Of a DNA stretch of 64,000 nucleotides, positions 17,068-25,180 are shown one piece after another. Under the pieces are notes generated by a model that saw nothing but the letters and a program-made list of their open reading frames with translations, searched no databases and was not told where the DNA came from. Each line of letters begins with the position of its first letter. The first letter of the stretch is position 1. Position numbers and translations under genes: made by a program. The stretch is from Lysobacter helvus. GTDB taxonomy: Bacteria; Pseudomonadota; Gammaproteobacteria; Xanthomonadales; Xanthomonadaceae. Where the stretch lies: the NCBI RefSeq assembly GCF_018406645.1, contig NZ_AP024546.1:682001-746000 (forward strand), in the 5' to 3' direction.

Positions 17068-17080
17068 GTCGTTTCCTCGT

Positions 17081-17503
17081 TTACTTCACCTTGAATTCCA
17101 CTTCGATGTCGCCGCGCGTCGCGCGGGAATACGGGCAGGTCCGGTGGCCTGCCTCGGCGAGCGCTTTTTTCGTTTCGTCGTCCAGGCCGGGCAGGTCGAT
17201 GTGCATCGTGACGTGCAGCTGGTACTCGTCGCTGGCGGTCTTGCCGAGCGTGACGTCGGCGTCGACCGCCGCGTCCTTCGGCCACTTGATCTTCCGTTGC
17301 AACGCGGCGATGTGCATCGCGCTGAGGAAGCACGCCGAGTAGCCCAGCGCGAAGAGTTGTTCGGGATTGGTGCCGGGCTTGCCGCTGCCGGGCGTGGCGA
17401 ACTGCAGGTCGAGCGTGCCGTCGCTGGTCTTTCCTGCCCCTTCGCGACCTCCGACGGTGCGGACGTGGGCGGTGTAGAGCTCGGTGACCAGCGGGCTGGG
17501 CAT
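17081..17503 (-). CDS. ohr: organic hydroperoxide resistance protein, OsmC/Ohr family
   Basis: 140 aa, typical for Ohr. Both redox cysteines are present: the peroxidatic one in GYSACF and the resolving one in CPYSRATRG. The start at 17503 gives the standard Ohr N-terminus (LVTELYTAHVRTVGGREG). It reduces organic and fatty acid hydroperoxides to alcohols in the cytoplasm, usually with lipoyl proteins as the electron source. No ohrR gene is adjacent. A cytochrome P460-family gene follows by 13 nt. Confidence 0.92.
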   Translation of the reverse strand: MPSPLVTELYTAHVRTVGGREGAGKTSDGTLDLQFATPGSGKPGTNPEQLFALGYSACFLSAMHIAALQRKIKWPKDAAVDADVTLGKTASDEYQLHVTMHIDLPGLDDETKKALAEAGHRTCPYSRATRGDIEVEFKVK

Positions 17504-17641
17504 GGGCGTTCCCGATCGCGACGCGTAGTCACCCATCATGGTCGTCCACTCCCCGCCCGACCCTCCCCCGTTCGGGTCATTGCCTGACGCCGCGTGGCCC
17601 CGGGAACGTCGCAGGTTCCCTCCCCCGCAACGGTCATCGCC

Positions 17642-18361
17642 ATGTCGCCTGCAACGTCCACGCCTGCCGCTTCGAACGCCGCGAAGAATGTCGTCCTCGT
17701 GCACGGCGCCTTCGCCGACGGTTCCGGATGGCAGAAGGTCTACAACCTGCTGAAGAACGACGGCTTCAACGTCACGATCGCGCAGAACCCGACGACGACG
17801 CTCGCGGACGACGTGGCCGTGGTGAAGCGCGCCATCGCACAGCAGGATGGTCCCGTCGTTCTCGTCGGGCATTCGTATGGCGGCGTGGTCGTGTCGGAGG
17901 CCGGGACGGATCCGAAGGTCCAGAGCGTGGTCTACATCGCGGCCTTCGCCCCCGACCAGGGCGAGTCGGTGCAGACCTTGATCGCGAATCCACCACCGGG
18001 CGCAGCGGTGCCGCCGATCCTGCCGCCGCAGGATGGGTTCCTGTTCCTCGACCGCGACAAGTTCGCCGCATCCTTCGCCGGCGACATCCCCGCCGAGGAT
18101 GCGAAGTTCATGGCGGACTCGCAGGTGCCGTGGGGCGTGGAAGCGTTGGCGGGCGCGGTGACCACGCCCGCGTGGAAGTCGAAGCCGAGCTGGTATCTCG
18201 TGGCGACCGACGACCACATGATCCCGCCGCCCGCGCAGCAGATGATGGCCAAGCGCGCAGGCGCCACCGTCGTCGAAGTGCCCGGCAGCCATGCGATCTA
18301 CGTGTCTCAGCCGGCGGCGGTGGCCAGGCTCATCGCGCAGGCGGCGCAGGGCGTACATTGA
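17642..18361 (+). CDS. alpha/beta hydrolase (esterase-like)
   Basis: 239 aa. It has the HGAFADGSGW oxyanion segment, the nucleophile elbow GHSYGG, and a C-terminal GSHAIY holding the catalytic histidine. This is the pattern of the salicylate-esterase/MES-like hydrolases common in proteobacteria. The start at 17642 leaves a short linker and no signal peptide; a GTG 16 codons upstream is possible. The next gene, another hydrolase, starts 47 nt later in the same direction. Confidence 0.85.
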   Translation: MSPATSTPAASNAAKNVVLVHGAFADGSGWQKVYNLLKNDGFNVTIAQNPTTTLADDVAVVKRAIAQQDGPVVLVGHSYGGVVVSEAGTDPKVQSVVYIAAFAPDQGESVQTLIANPPPGAAVPPILPPQDGFLFLDRDKFAASFAGDIPAEDAKFMADSQVPWGVEALAGAVTTPAWKSKPSWYLVATDDHMIPPPAQQMMAKRAGATVVEVPGSHAIYVSQPAAVARLIAQAAQGVH

Positions 18362-18408
18362 GGCGACGCGCTCCTCGGCCCGAGGACGTCCTGGCCGAGG
18401 AGCCCTGC

Positions 18409-19362
18409 ATGAACCTGCTGAACGCGCATGTCCGCGACACCCTGGTGCGTGGCGCCCTGGCCGCATGCCTGGGCCTGTTCTCCCTGGTCGCACCCGCGCA
18501 TGCCGAAGTGCATCCGTATTCGGCCGCCTTCCACGGCACCGACATGGCAGTCACCGGCGGCACGCAATACGTGCGCGTCGGCGGGCACGGGCCGGCGGTG
18601 CTGTTGCTGCACGGCTTCGGCGACACGGGCGACATGTGGCAACCGCTGGCCGAGAAGCTGGTGAAGGACCACACCGTGATCGTGCCCGACCTCCGCGGCA
18701 TGGGCCTGTCGTCGCACCCGGAAACGGGTTACGAGAAGACCGCGCAGGCGCGCGACCTCATCGGGATCCTCGATGCGTTGAAGGTCGACCGCGTGCAACT
18801 GGTGACGCACGACATCGGCAACATGGTGGGTTACGCACTCGCGGCGCAGTTCCCTGCGCGCGTCACACGTTGGGTCGTGATCGATGCGCCGCTGCCGGGG
18901 CTCGGCAGCTGGGACAAGCAGATCACCAATCCGAAGACGTGGCACTTCAACTTCCGCGGGCCGGACGTGGAGCGCCTGGTCGCTGGGCGCGAACGCATCC
19001 TGCTCGATCGCTTCTACAACGAACTGTCGGCGAACCCGGCCGGCATCGACGAGGCGACGCGCAACCACTACGCCGCGCTGTATGCGCGCCCGGGTGCGAT
19101 CCACGATGCCTTCAGTGGCCAGTTCGGCGCATTCGCGCAGGACGCGAAGGACAACCAGGCATTGTTCGCGAAGGGCGGAAAACTGCCGATGCCGGTGCTG
19201 GCGATCGGCGGCGATCACTCGTACGGCGAGTCGATGCAGACGGAAGTCGCGACGGTGGCCACGCACGTGGACGGTGCGGTGATCAAGGATTCGGGGCACT
19301 GGATCATGGAAGAACAACCGGGCCAGCTGATCCCGGTGATCGAAGCGTATTTGCGCAAGTAA
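18409..19362 (+). CDS. exported alpha/beta hydrolase, epoxide hydrolase-like
   Basis: 317 aa, signal peptide ending AHA at about residue 32. The core is an alpha/beta hydrolase with LLLHGFGDTGDMW. The nucleophile position is aspartate (THDIGN), as in epoxide hydrolases and haloalkane dehalogenases, and the catalytic histidine is in SGHWIMEE. A GAGGAG ribosome site precedes the ATG. It is convergent, with a gap of 6 nt, to another Asp-nucleophile hydrolase, which may share an ancestor or pathway. Confidence 0.85.
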   Translation: MNLLNAHVRDTLVRGALAACLGLFSLVAPAHAEVHPYSAAFHGTDMAVTGGTQYVRVGGHGPAVLLLHGFGDTGDMWQPLAEKLVKDHTVIVPDLRGMGLSSHPETGYEKTAQARDLIGILDALKVDRVQLVTHDIGNMVGYALAAQFPARVTRWVVIDAPLPGLGSWDKQITNPKTWHFNFRGPDVERLVAGRERILLDRFYNELSANPAGIDEATRNHYAALYARPGAIHDAFSGQFGAFAQDAKDNQALFAKGGKLPMPVLAIGGDHSYGESMQTEVATVATHVDGAVIKDSGHWIMEEQPGQLIPVIEAYLRK

Positions 19363-19368
19363 CGCCGG

Positions 19369-20397
19369 TCAGAGGCGATCGGCCTCCACGATCGCCTGCG
19401 CGAACGCCGCGGGCGCTTCCTGCGGCGGGTTGTGCCCGATGCCACCCGTCAGCAAGCGATGTGCGTACTTGCCGGTGAAGCGCTTCGCGTAACTCTCGGG
19501 CGTGGGATGCGGCGCGCCGTTGGCGTCGCCTTCGAGCGTGATCGTCGGGACGGTGATCGGCGGGAAGGCGGCGAGCTTCGCTTCGATGGCGTCGTACTTC
19601 GCTTCGCCCTTCGCCAGGCCCAGCCGCCATCGATAGTTGTGGATCACGATATCGACGTGGTCGGGGTTGTCGAGCGATTGGGCGCTGCGATCGAACGTTG
19701 CGTCGTCGAACGCCCATTTCGGCGAAGCGAGTTTCCAGATCAGCTTCGCGAAGTCGTGGCGGTATTTTTCGTAGCCCGCACGACCGCGGTCGGTCGCGAA
19801 GTAGTACTGGTACCACCACTGCAGTTCGGCTTCGGGCGGCAGCGGCGCCTGCGCCGCCTGCTGGCTGCCGATCAGGTAGCCGCTCACCGCCACGAGCGCC
19901 TTGACGCGTTCGGGCCACAGCGCCGCGACGATGTCGGCCGAGCGCGCGCCCCAATCGAATCCGCCGAACACCGCCTGCTTGATGCCGAGCGCGTCCATGA
20001 AGGCGACCACGTCTTCGGCGAGCGCAGCAGGCTGTCCGTTGCGCAGCGTGTCGGGCGACAGGAACCGCGTGCTGCCGTAACCGCGCAGGTGCGGAACGAG
20101 TACGCGATAGCCGCGCGCGGCCAGTTGCGGTGCGACATCGACATAGCTGTGGATGTCGTACGGCCAGCCATGCAGCAGCACGACGGGCGGGCCCGTTTTC
20201 GGTCCGTCTTCGGCGTACGCGATGTCGAGGACGCCGGCGCGTACCTGTTGCATGTTCGCGAAAGTGCGCATCGAAGTCGGTGTGTCCGGTTGCGCCCTCG
20301 CCGCCTGCATGAAGCCGAACGGGGAAGCCGCGACGCCGAGCGCCGCCGTTTCCAGGAGCAGGCGACGGCCCGGGTCGATCGCGCGGAGCGGCTTCAT
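19369..20397 (-). CDS. exported alpha/beta hydrolase (epoxide hydrolase-like) with Tat-type signal
   Basis: 342 aa. The N-terminus has a twin-arginine signal, GRRLLLETAALGV, followed by AxA cleavage near residue 35. Fold features are LLHGWPYD, the nucleophile aspartate in GGFDWGAR, and the histidine in GGIGHNPPQE. Tat export suggests that it folds before export. Substrate unknown. A 71-aa gene lies 8 nt upstream on the same strand and could be part of the same transcript. Confidence 0.85.
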   Translation of the reverse strand: MKPLRAIDPGRRLLLETAALGVAASPFGFMQAARAQPDTPTSMRTFANMQQVRAGVLDIAYAEDGPKTGPPVVLLHGWPYDIHSYVDVAPQLAARGYRVLVPHLRGYGSTRFLSPDTLRNGQPAALAEDVVAFMDALGIKQAVFGGFDWGARSADIVAALWPERVKALVAVSGYLIGSQQAAQAPLPPEAELQWWYQYYFATDRGRAGYEKYRHDFAKLIWKLASPKWAFDDATFDRSAQSLDNPDHVDIVIHNYRWRLGLAKGEAKYDAIEAKLAAFPPITVPTITLEGDANGAPHPTPESYAKRFTGKYAHRLLTGGIGHNPPQEAPAAFAQAIVEADRL

Positions 20398-20405
20398 GCG
20401 CGGCG

Positions 20406-20621
20406 CTAGCTCGTCCGGCGCGCGTCGACCGCCGCCATCAGGTCGCTGGCCTGCGCGACGGCGTAATGCCGGTCGGTGGGCGCGACCTCCGACACGAGTT
20501 CCGCGAGCTTTTCGCCGTAATGGTCGAAGAGCGCGTCACCGGATTTCATCCCGCGCCACAGCGGCAGTGCGGCGTGCAGTTGGTACAGGGCGGCGTCGAG
20601 TTCCGAACGGCTGGCGGGCAT
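20406..20621 (-). CDS. small hypothetical protein
   Basis: 71 aa, soluble, mainly helical, acidic, without cysteine or any motif I know. The central FDHYGEKLAELVSE looks like an amphipathic helix. It sits just upstream of, and in line with, the Tat-exported hydrolase. It is included because the amino-acid composition is normal and the frame fits between neighbours without overlap. Confidence 0.55.
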   Translation of the reverse strand: MPASRSELDAALYQLHAALPLWRGMKSGDALFDHYGEKLAELVSEVAPTDRHYAVAQASDLMAAVDARRTS

Positions 20622-20734
20622 GCGGCATTCCCGGTGCGCGGGTGGGCGCACAGGATAGGAAGCCTTTCGCCCGCGCGGGTTAGGGAAATGTTGCGCGTCG
20701 CGCCGTTCGTCGGGCGCGACGCGAATCATGCGCG

Positions 20735-21298
20735 TTACTTCTTCGCAGCCTTCGCCGGTGCGAGCGCCTTCACCGCGTCCAGCGTTTCCTTCACGTGCTT
20801 GTTCGGGTTGAGGTCCGAATACACGTGCGCGATGTTGCCCGACGGCGCGATGACGTACGACGTGCGGTCCGACCATTCCGGCTTCTGCGCCAGGATCGCG
20901 TCGTACTGCTTGGCGATCTTCGCGCCCGGATCGGCGGCGACGGCGAACTTGCCGCCGCAGTGTTCGGTTTCCTTCGAGAAGTCGGCCAGCTGGTCCACGT
21001 TGCCGGCGGTCACGCCGATCACGGTGGCGTGCGCGGCCTTGAACTGGTCGATGGCCTCGGAGAACAAATGCGCCTCGAGGTTGCAGCCCGAGGTGTGCGC
21101 GGCCGGGAAGAAGTACACGACCACCGGGCCCTTCTTCAGCGCATCGGCGAGCTTGAAGTTGAACGGCTTGCCGGCGAGGTAGGCCTGCGCGCTGAAATCG
21201 GGCGCCTTGGTGTCGACCTTCAATGCCGCCAGCGAAGGCGCGGCGAACGCGACGAGGCCGACGGCGACGGTCGCGGCAAGCTTCAGGACGGGGTTCAT
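20735..21298 (-). CDS. exported peroxiredoxin, AhpC/TSA (BCP-like) family
   Basis: 187 aa with a signal peptide cleaved after SLA at about residue 24. The peroxidatic cysteine is in FFPAAHTSGC, a variant of the PxxxTxxC signature, and a second cysteine in TEHCGGKF could be the resolving one. It reduces hydrogen or organic peroxides in the periplasm. The gene stands alone; 20640-20734 upstream of the 71-aa gene holds nothing I recognise. Confidence 0.85.
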   Translation of the reverse strand: MNPVLKLAATVAVGLVAFAAPSLAALKVDTKAPDFSAQAYLAGKPFNFKLADALKKGPVVVYFFPAAHTSGCNLEAHLFSEAIDQFKAAHATVIGVTAGNVDQLADFSKETEHCGGKFAVAADPGAKIAKQYDAILAQKPEWSDRTSYVIAPSGNIAHVYSDLNPNKHVKETLDAVKALAPAKAAKK

Positions 21299-21411
21299 CG
21301 GGGTTCCTCTCCTCGGGGGCAGGTGCGGCGGAGGATAAGGCATGCGCAAAGGCGCCGCCCGGGGCCCCGTCATGAACCCCGCGCAGCGCCTCGACGTTCC
21401 ATCGTCCCGCG

Positions 21412-22665
21412 CTACTCCGTGAAGCCCACCACCGTCTGCGCCTGGCTCGCCATCGTCGTGACCGCTTGCGTCGTCGCCGAGCTCGCCGAACGCCAGATGA
21501 TGTTCGCGCCCGTGGTGGTGTTGCGCCACAGGATGTCCGCGCGGCCGTCGCCGTTGTAGTCGCCGGAGCCCACGACGCGCCATGCGGTCGCCATCGTCGT
21601 GACCGCCTGCGTCGTCGCCGAATTGGCCGAGCGCCAGATCAGGTTCGCGCCGCTGGTGCTGCGCCACAGGATGTCGCTGCGGCCATCGCCGTTGTAATCG
21701 CCGGAGCCCACGACGCTCCACGCCGTCGTGCGCGTGGTCACCGCCATCGTGGTCGCCGAATTGGCCGACAACCAGATCAGGTTCGCGCCGGTGCTGTTGT
21801 CGCGCCACAAAATGTCGGAACGCCCATCGCCGTTGTAGTCGCCGTTGCCGACGACGGTCCACGCGATGGTGCGCGTGGTGACGGCCTGCGTGGTGCTCGA
21901 CAACGCGGAGCGCCAGATCACGTTCGCGCCGGTGCTGGTGTTGCGCCACAGAATGTCGGCGCGCCCATCGCCGTTGTAGTCGCCCGAGCCCGCGACGATC
22001 CACGCCTGGCTCGCCATCGTGGTGACGGTCTGCGGCGTCGACGACAGGCCGGACCGCCAGATCGCGTTCGCGCCGGTGCTGGTGTTGCGCCACAGGATGT
22101 CGGAGCGGCCGCCGCCGTTGTAATCGCCCAGTCCCACCGCGCGCCACGCGACCGCCAGCGTCGTCACCGCCTGCGGCGAACCCGATGCCGCCGACAGCCA
22201 GATCACGTTCGCGCCCGTGCTCGTGTTGCGCCACAGGATGTCGGAGCGGCCGTTGCCGTTGAAGTCGCTCTTGCGCACCGCGGGCGTGACGGTGATGACG
22301 CCGGACATGCCGACGCCGCCGGCAGCGCCATGCCGTTCGCAGTGGTAACGGATGGTGCCGGCGGTCGGGAACGTCACGGTCGCATTCCATGCCGCACTGC
22401 TGAGGTTGCCGTTGCCGCCTGCGCCATCGCAGCCATTGGCGCACCGGAAGCCGGTGATCGCGCCCGGATCGGACGCGACGTTGTGGATGCCGCCGTTGTT
22501 GTGGAACGTGATCGTGTCGCCGGCCGCGATCGTGATCGTGGCCGGCGTGAATGTCATGTTCGTGTTCGCGTTGACGACGTGGTTGGCCGCGAACGCCGAC
22601 GTCGACAGCAGCAGCCCCGGCACGACCACGCACCAGGCGCGGAGTGTGTGTTGTTGAGTTCGCAT
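21412..22665 (-). CDS. exported cupredoxin domain fused to FG-GAP/VCBS-like repeats
   Basis: 417 aa, signal peptide to about residue 27. Residues 28-128 form a plastocyanin/azurin-like domain with probable type 1 copper ligands H61, C109, H112 and M120 (in IHNVAS and RYHCERHG...GM). From residue 133 six copies of a 47-residue unit follow, each with DYNGDGRSDILWRN and ending near IWRSA; the DxDxDG-like loops should bind calcium and stack into a beta-propeller-like array. Probably a secreted or surface electron-carrier or adhesin; no partner gene is evident. Confidence 0.85.
   Translation of the reverse strand: MRTQQHTLRAWCVVVPGLLLSTSAFAANHVVNANTNMTFTPATITIAAGDTITFHNNGGIHNVASDPGAITGFRCANGCDGAGGNGNLSSAAWNATVTFPTAGTIRYHCERHGAAGGVGMSGVITVTPAVRKSDFNGNGRSDILWRNTSTGANVIWLSAASGSPQAVTTLAVAWRAVGLGDYNGGGRSDILWRNTSTGANAIWRSGLSSTPQTVTTMASQAWIVAGSGDYNGDGRADILWRNTSTGANVIWRSALSSTTQAVTTRTIAWTVVGNGDYNGDGRSDILWRDNSTGANLIWLSANSATTMAVTTRTTAWSVVGSGDYNGDGRSDILWRSTSGANLIWRSANSATTQAVTTMATAWRVVGSGDYNGDGRADILWRNTTTGANIIWRSASSATTQAVTTMASQAQTVVGFTE
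21415..22269 (-). repeat. six 141-bp in-frame coding repeats
   Basis: The FG-GAP-like part of the gene consists of six units of about 47 codons that remain very similar at DNA level (recurrent GACTACAACGGCGAC and ATCCTGTGGCGC stretches on the coding strand). Copy number may change by recombination between units. Confidence 0.8.
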
Positions 22666-22769
22666 GGCGCACCTCGCCGACTCGACCACAGTGGCCCCGA
22701 TCTACGCAGATACCGCCCCGGGCGGCATCGGTTCATCGCGGACTGTAGGCCGGTCGGACGCGGCGTGCT

Positions 22770-22784
22770 TCCGTAGAACTACTG
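22770..22784. promoter_or_regulatory. TCCGTAG-AA-CTACTG motif, copy A
   Basis: A short imperfect palindrome (GTAG..CTAC) just past the stop of the VOC/PhnB-like gene. The same 15-mer with TT at the centre occurs at 31287-31301 in the other orientation, also past a gene end. Confidence 0.3.
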
Positions 22785-22789
22785 GCGCG

Positions 22790-23266
22790 TCAGCCCTTCA
22801 CCGCGGCATCGAGCGCGGCGATGTCGATCTTGCGCATCGTCATCATCGCCTTGAAGGCGCGCGCGGCCGTGTCGCCGCCCTGCTTCATGTACTCGGTGAG
22901 GCGCTTCGGCGTGATCTGCCACGACAGGCCCCAGCGATCCTTGCACCAGCCGCACATGCTTTCCTGCCCACCGTTGCCGGTGATCGCATTCCAGTAGCGA
23001 TCGGTTTCCGCCTGGTCGTCGGTGGCGACCTGGAAGCTCACCGCTTCGTCGAACTTGAATTCGGGTCCGCCGTTCAACAGCAGGAACGGTTGGCCGAGGA
23101 TCGTCATCTCCACCGTCAGCACGTTGCCTTGCTTGCCGGCGGGGTAGTCGCCGGGGGCGCGCATGATGTCGCCGACGTGGCTGTCGGGGAACGTGGCGGC
23201 GTAGAAACGCGCGGCGTCTTCGGCGGTGCCGTCGTACCACAGGCAGGGCTGGAGCTTCGGGATCAT
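22790..23266 (-). CDS. PhnB-like VOC family protein
   Basis: 158 aa. It is of the PhnB/3-demethylubiquinone-methyltransferase-like type: it begins PKLQPCLWYDGTAEDAARFY, has the FLLLNGGPEFKFDEAVSFQV middle segment and WGLSWQITPKRL near residue 115. Such proteins share the VOC fold and are of mostly unknown function. The gene stands alone between the cupredoxin gene downstream and a divergent M28 peptidase. Confidence 0.88.
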   Translation of the reverse strand: MIPKLQPCLWYDGTAEDAARFYAATFPDSHVGDIMRAPGDYPAGKQGNVLTVEMTILGQPFLLLNGGPEFKFDEAVSFQVATDDQAETDRYWNAITGNGGQESMCGWCKDRWGLSWQITPKRLTEYMKQGGDTAARAFKAMMTMRKIDIAALDAAVKG

Positions 23267-23367
23267 GCGCGGCCTCCTGGCGTTCGGTTGAGCGGCGGAG
23301 CCTACCGCAGGCCCGTTAAGCCTCCGCGTAGAGGACCTGGGTCACGCCCGCCCATGACTGATGGGCC

Positions 23368-23383
23368 AGCGGCCGCGGCCGCT
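23368..23383. repeat. perfect 16-bp palindrome upstream of the M28 peptidase gene
   Basis: AGCGGCCG-CGGCCGCT reads the same on both strands and sits 45 nt before the peptidase start codon. Next to it is GCCCAT-GACTG-ATGGGC. It could be an operator or a chance GC palindrome. Confidence 0.35.
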
Positions 23384-23428
23384 TGCGATGGCAGACTCGC
23401 TGCTTTGCCGTTCCCTCGGGGGGAATCC

Positions 23429-25024
23429 ATGAAGCGCATGTTGTTGGCGGCCGCGGCCGTCATGCTGGTCGGCGGGCTGCACGCCGAAGAACGCGTCGAC
23501 CTGGCCATGACCAGCAAGATCCGCCAGGAAGCTTTCAACCATTCGCAGGCCATGGCGCTGCTGGATCACCTGACGGAGCAGGTCGGGCCCCGCCTCACCA
23601 ATTCACCGGCGATGGTGCAGGCCAACGCGTGGACGCGTTCGAAGTTCGACGAGTGGGGCCTGGCCAACGTGCACGACGAGGCCATGGCCGAGCCCTTCGG
23701 CCGCGGCTGGGAATTCCATTCGGCCGACGTGGAGATGCTCACGCCGCGCGCGTTCCCGCTGCATGCGTTGCCGAAGGCGTGGACGCCAGGCACCAACGGT
23801 CCGATCGAAGGCGACGTGGTCGCCGCGAAGATCGAGAAGAAGGAAGACTTCGAGAAGTTCCGCGGCAAGCTGAAGGGCAAGATCGTCTTCCTCGGCGAAG
23901 CGCGCGCGTACAAGCCGGGCGAAAAGCCCGACTGGGATCGCGAGACCGACGCCACGCTCGACGCGATGAAGGCGCTCGCCGTCCCGGCCGACCAGAAGCC
24001 GGGCGCGCGCGAAGAAGCGCGCGAACGCCGTCGCCAGCGCCTTGAGTTCGCGCCGCAGCTCAACAAGTTCCTCGTCGACGAAGGCGCGATCGCGTCGGTC
24101 ACGCAGAGCGGCTGGGACAACGGGATCATCCTGTTGTCCGGTGGCGGCTCGCGCAAGGCCGGCGAATCCGTCGGCGTGCCGTCGCTGTCGATGGCCGCCG
24201 AACACTTCAACGCCGTGATGCGCGCGCTCGACCGCAAGGCGCCGGTGCGCCTGCGCATGAACGTCGATGCGCGCTTCACCACCGACACCGACCAGCCCGC
24301 CTACAACACCATCGCCGAAATCCCCGGCACCGGCCCGCACCGCAACGAAGTGGTGATGATCGGTGCGCACATGGATTCGTGGCATGCCGGCACGGGCGCG
24401 GCCGACAACGGCGCGGGCGTGGCGGTGATGATGGAAGCGATGCGCATCCTGAAGGCCGTCGGCGCCAAGCCCGACCGCACGATCCGCGTCGCGCTGTGGA
24501 CCGGTGAAGAGCAGGGCCTGCTGGGCTCGGCCGACTACGTGTCGCGCCACTTCGGCAAGTTCGCCGACCCGGCCGATCCGAAGGAAAAGGCGATGCCGGT
24601 GATGCTGCGCAACCCGCGCGGCAAGTTCGAGCCGGGCAGCGACTACGGCAAGCTCGCCGCGTACTTCAACCTCGACAACGGCGGCGGCAAGATCCGTGGC
24701 GTGTACGCGCAGGAAAACATGGAAGTCGCGCCGATCTTCGAAACCTGGCTCAAGCCCTTCAACGACGTGGGCGCCACCATCGTCACCCAGCGCAACACGG
24801 GCAGCACGGACCACGTGTCGTTCGACACGATCGGCCTGCCGGGCTTCCAGTTCGTGCAGGACGGCCTGGACTACTTCACCAACGTCCACCACAGCGACCT
24901 GGACGTGCTCGACCACATCGTCGCCGAAGACCTGAAGCAGGCGTCCGCGATCGTTGCTTCGTTCGCATACAACGCGGCGACGCGTCCGGAAAAGCTGCCG
25001 CGCAAGGCCGTGTCGGCCGAGTAA
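23429..25024 (+). CDS. exported M28 family zinc peptidase
   Basis: 531 aa, signal peptide at 1-19. A protease-associated (PA)-like insert lies around 130-240. The M28 active site is complete: H and D in GAHMDSWHAGTGAADNGAG, the catalytic/ligand glutamates in TGEEQGLLGS, an aspartate in YFNLDNGGG, and the last zinc histidine in NVHHSDLD. It is expected to be an aminopeptidase or carboxypeptidase in the periplasm or medium. A perfect 11-bp stem-loop follows the stop. Confidence 0.92.
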   Translation: MKRMLLAAAAVMLVGGLHAEERVDLAMTSKIRQEAFNHSQAMALLDHLTEQVGPRLTNSPAMVQANAWTRSKFDEWGLANVHDEAMAEPFGRGWEFHSADVEMLTPRAFPLHALPKAWTPGTNGPIEGDVVAAKIEKKEDFEKFRGKLKGKIVFLGEARAYKPGEKPDWDRETDATLDAMKALAVPADQKPGAREEARERRRQRLEFAPQLNKFLVDEGAIASVTQSGWDNGIILLSGGGSRKAGESVGVPSLSMAAEHFNAVMRALDRKAPVRLRMNVDARFTTDTDQPAYNTIAEIPGTGPHRNEVVMIGAHMDSWHAGTGAADNGAGVAVMMEAMRILKAVGAKPDRTIRVALWTGEEQGLLGSADYVSRHFGKFADPADPKEKAMPVMLRNPRGKFEPGSDYGKLAAYFNLDNGGGKIRGVYAQENMEVAPIFETWLKPFNDVGATIVTQRNTGSTDHVSFDTIGLPGFQFVQDGLDYFTNVHHSDLDVLDHIVAEDLKQASAIVASFAYNAATRPEKLPRKAVSAE

Positions 25025-25035
25025 GCGCCACACCG

Positions 25036-25068
25036 CCGGGCGGCTCGTCGAATGGATGAGCCGCCCGG
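25036..25068 (+). terminator. 11-bp stem-loop after the M28 peptidase gene
   Basis: CCGGGCGGCTC (25036-25046) pairs perfectly with GAGCCGCCCGG (25058-25068) around an 11-nt loop, 12 nt after the stop. No long T run follows. Confidence 0.65.
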
Positions 25069-25180
25069 TCTGCGTTCCGCGATGAACCGATCCGCGGATC
25101 GCCGCTACTGACACCTTGGCACTTCGCCCGCGCCCTGCCTCCCTCGCAGGGCCGGGTCGATGCCGCAAAGGAGAGGTGTC

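Noticed and set aside
21415-22269. Regular repeats considered as a CRISPR array
   Set aside because: The period is 141 bp, fully in frame and translated into FG-GAP-like units; there are no unique spacers.
21299-22672. In-frame upstream extension of the peroxiredoxin giving 645 aa with repeats
   Set aside because: The repeats are an out-of-frame reading of the FG-GAP gene; the real peroxiredoxin begins with its own signal peptide at 21298.
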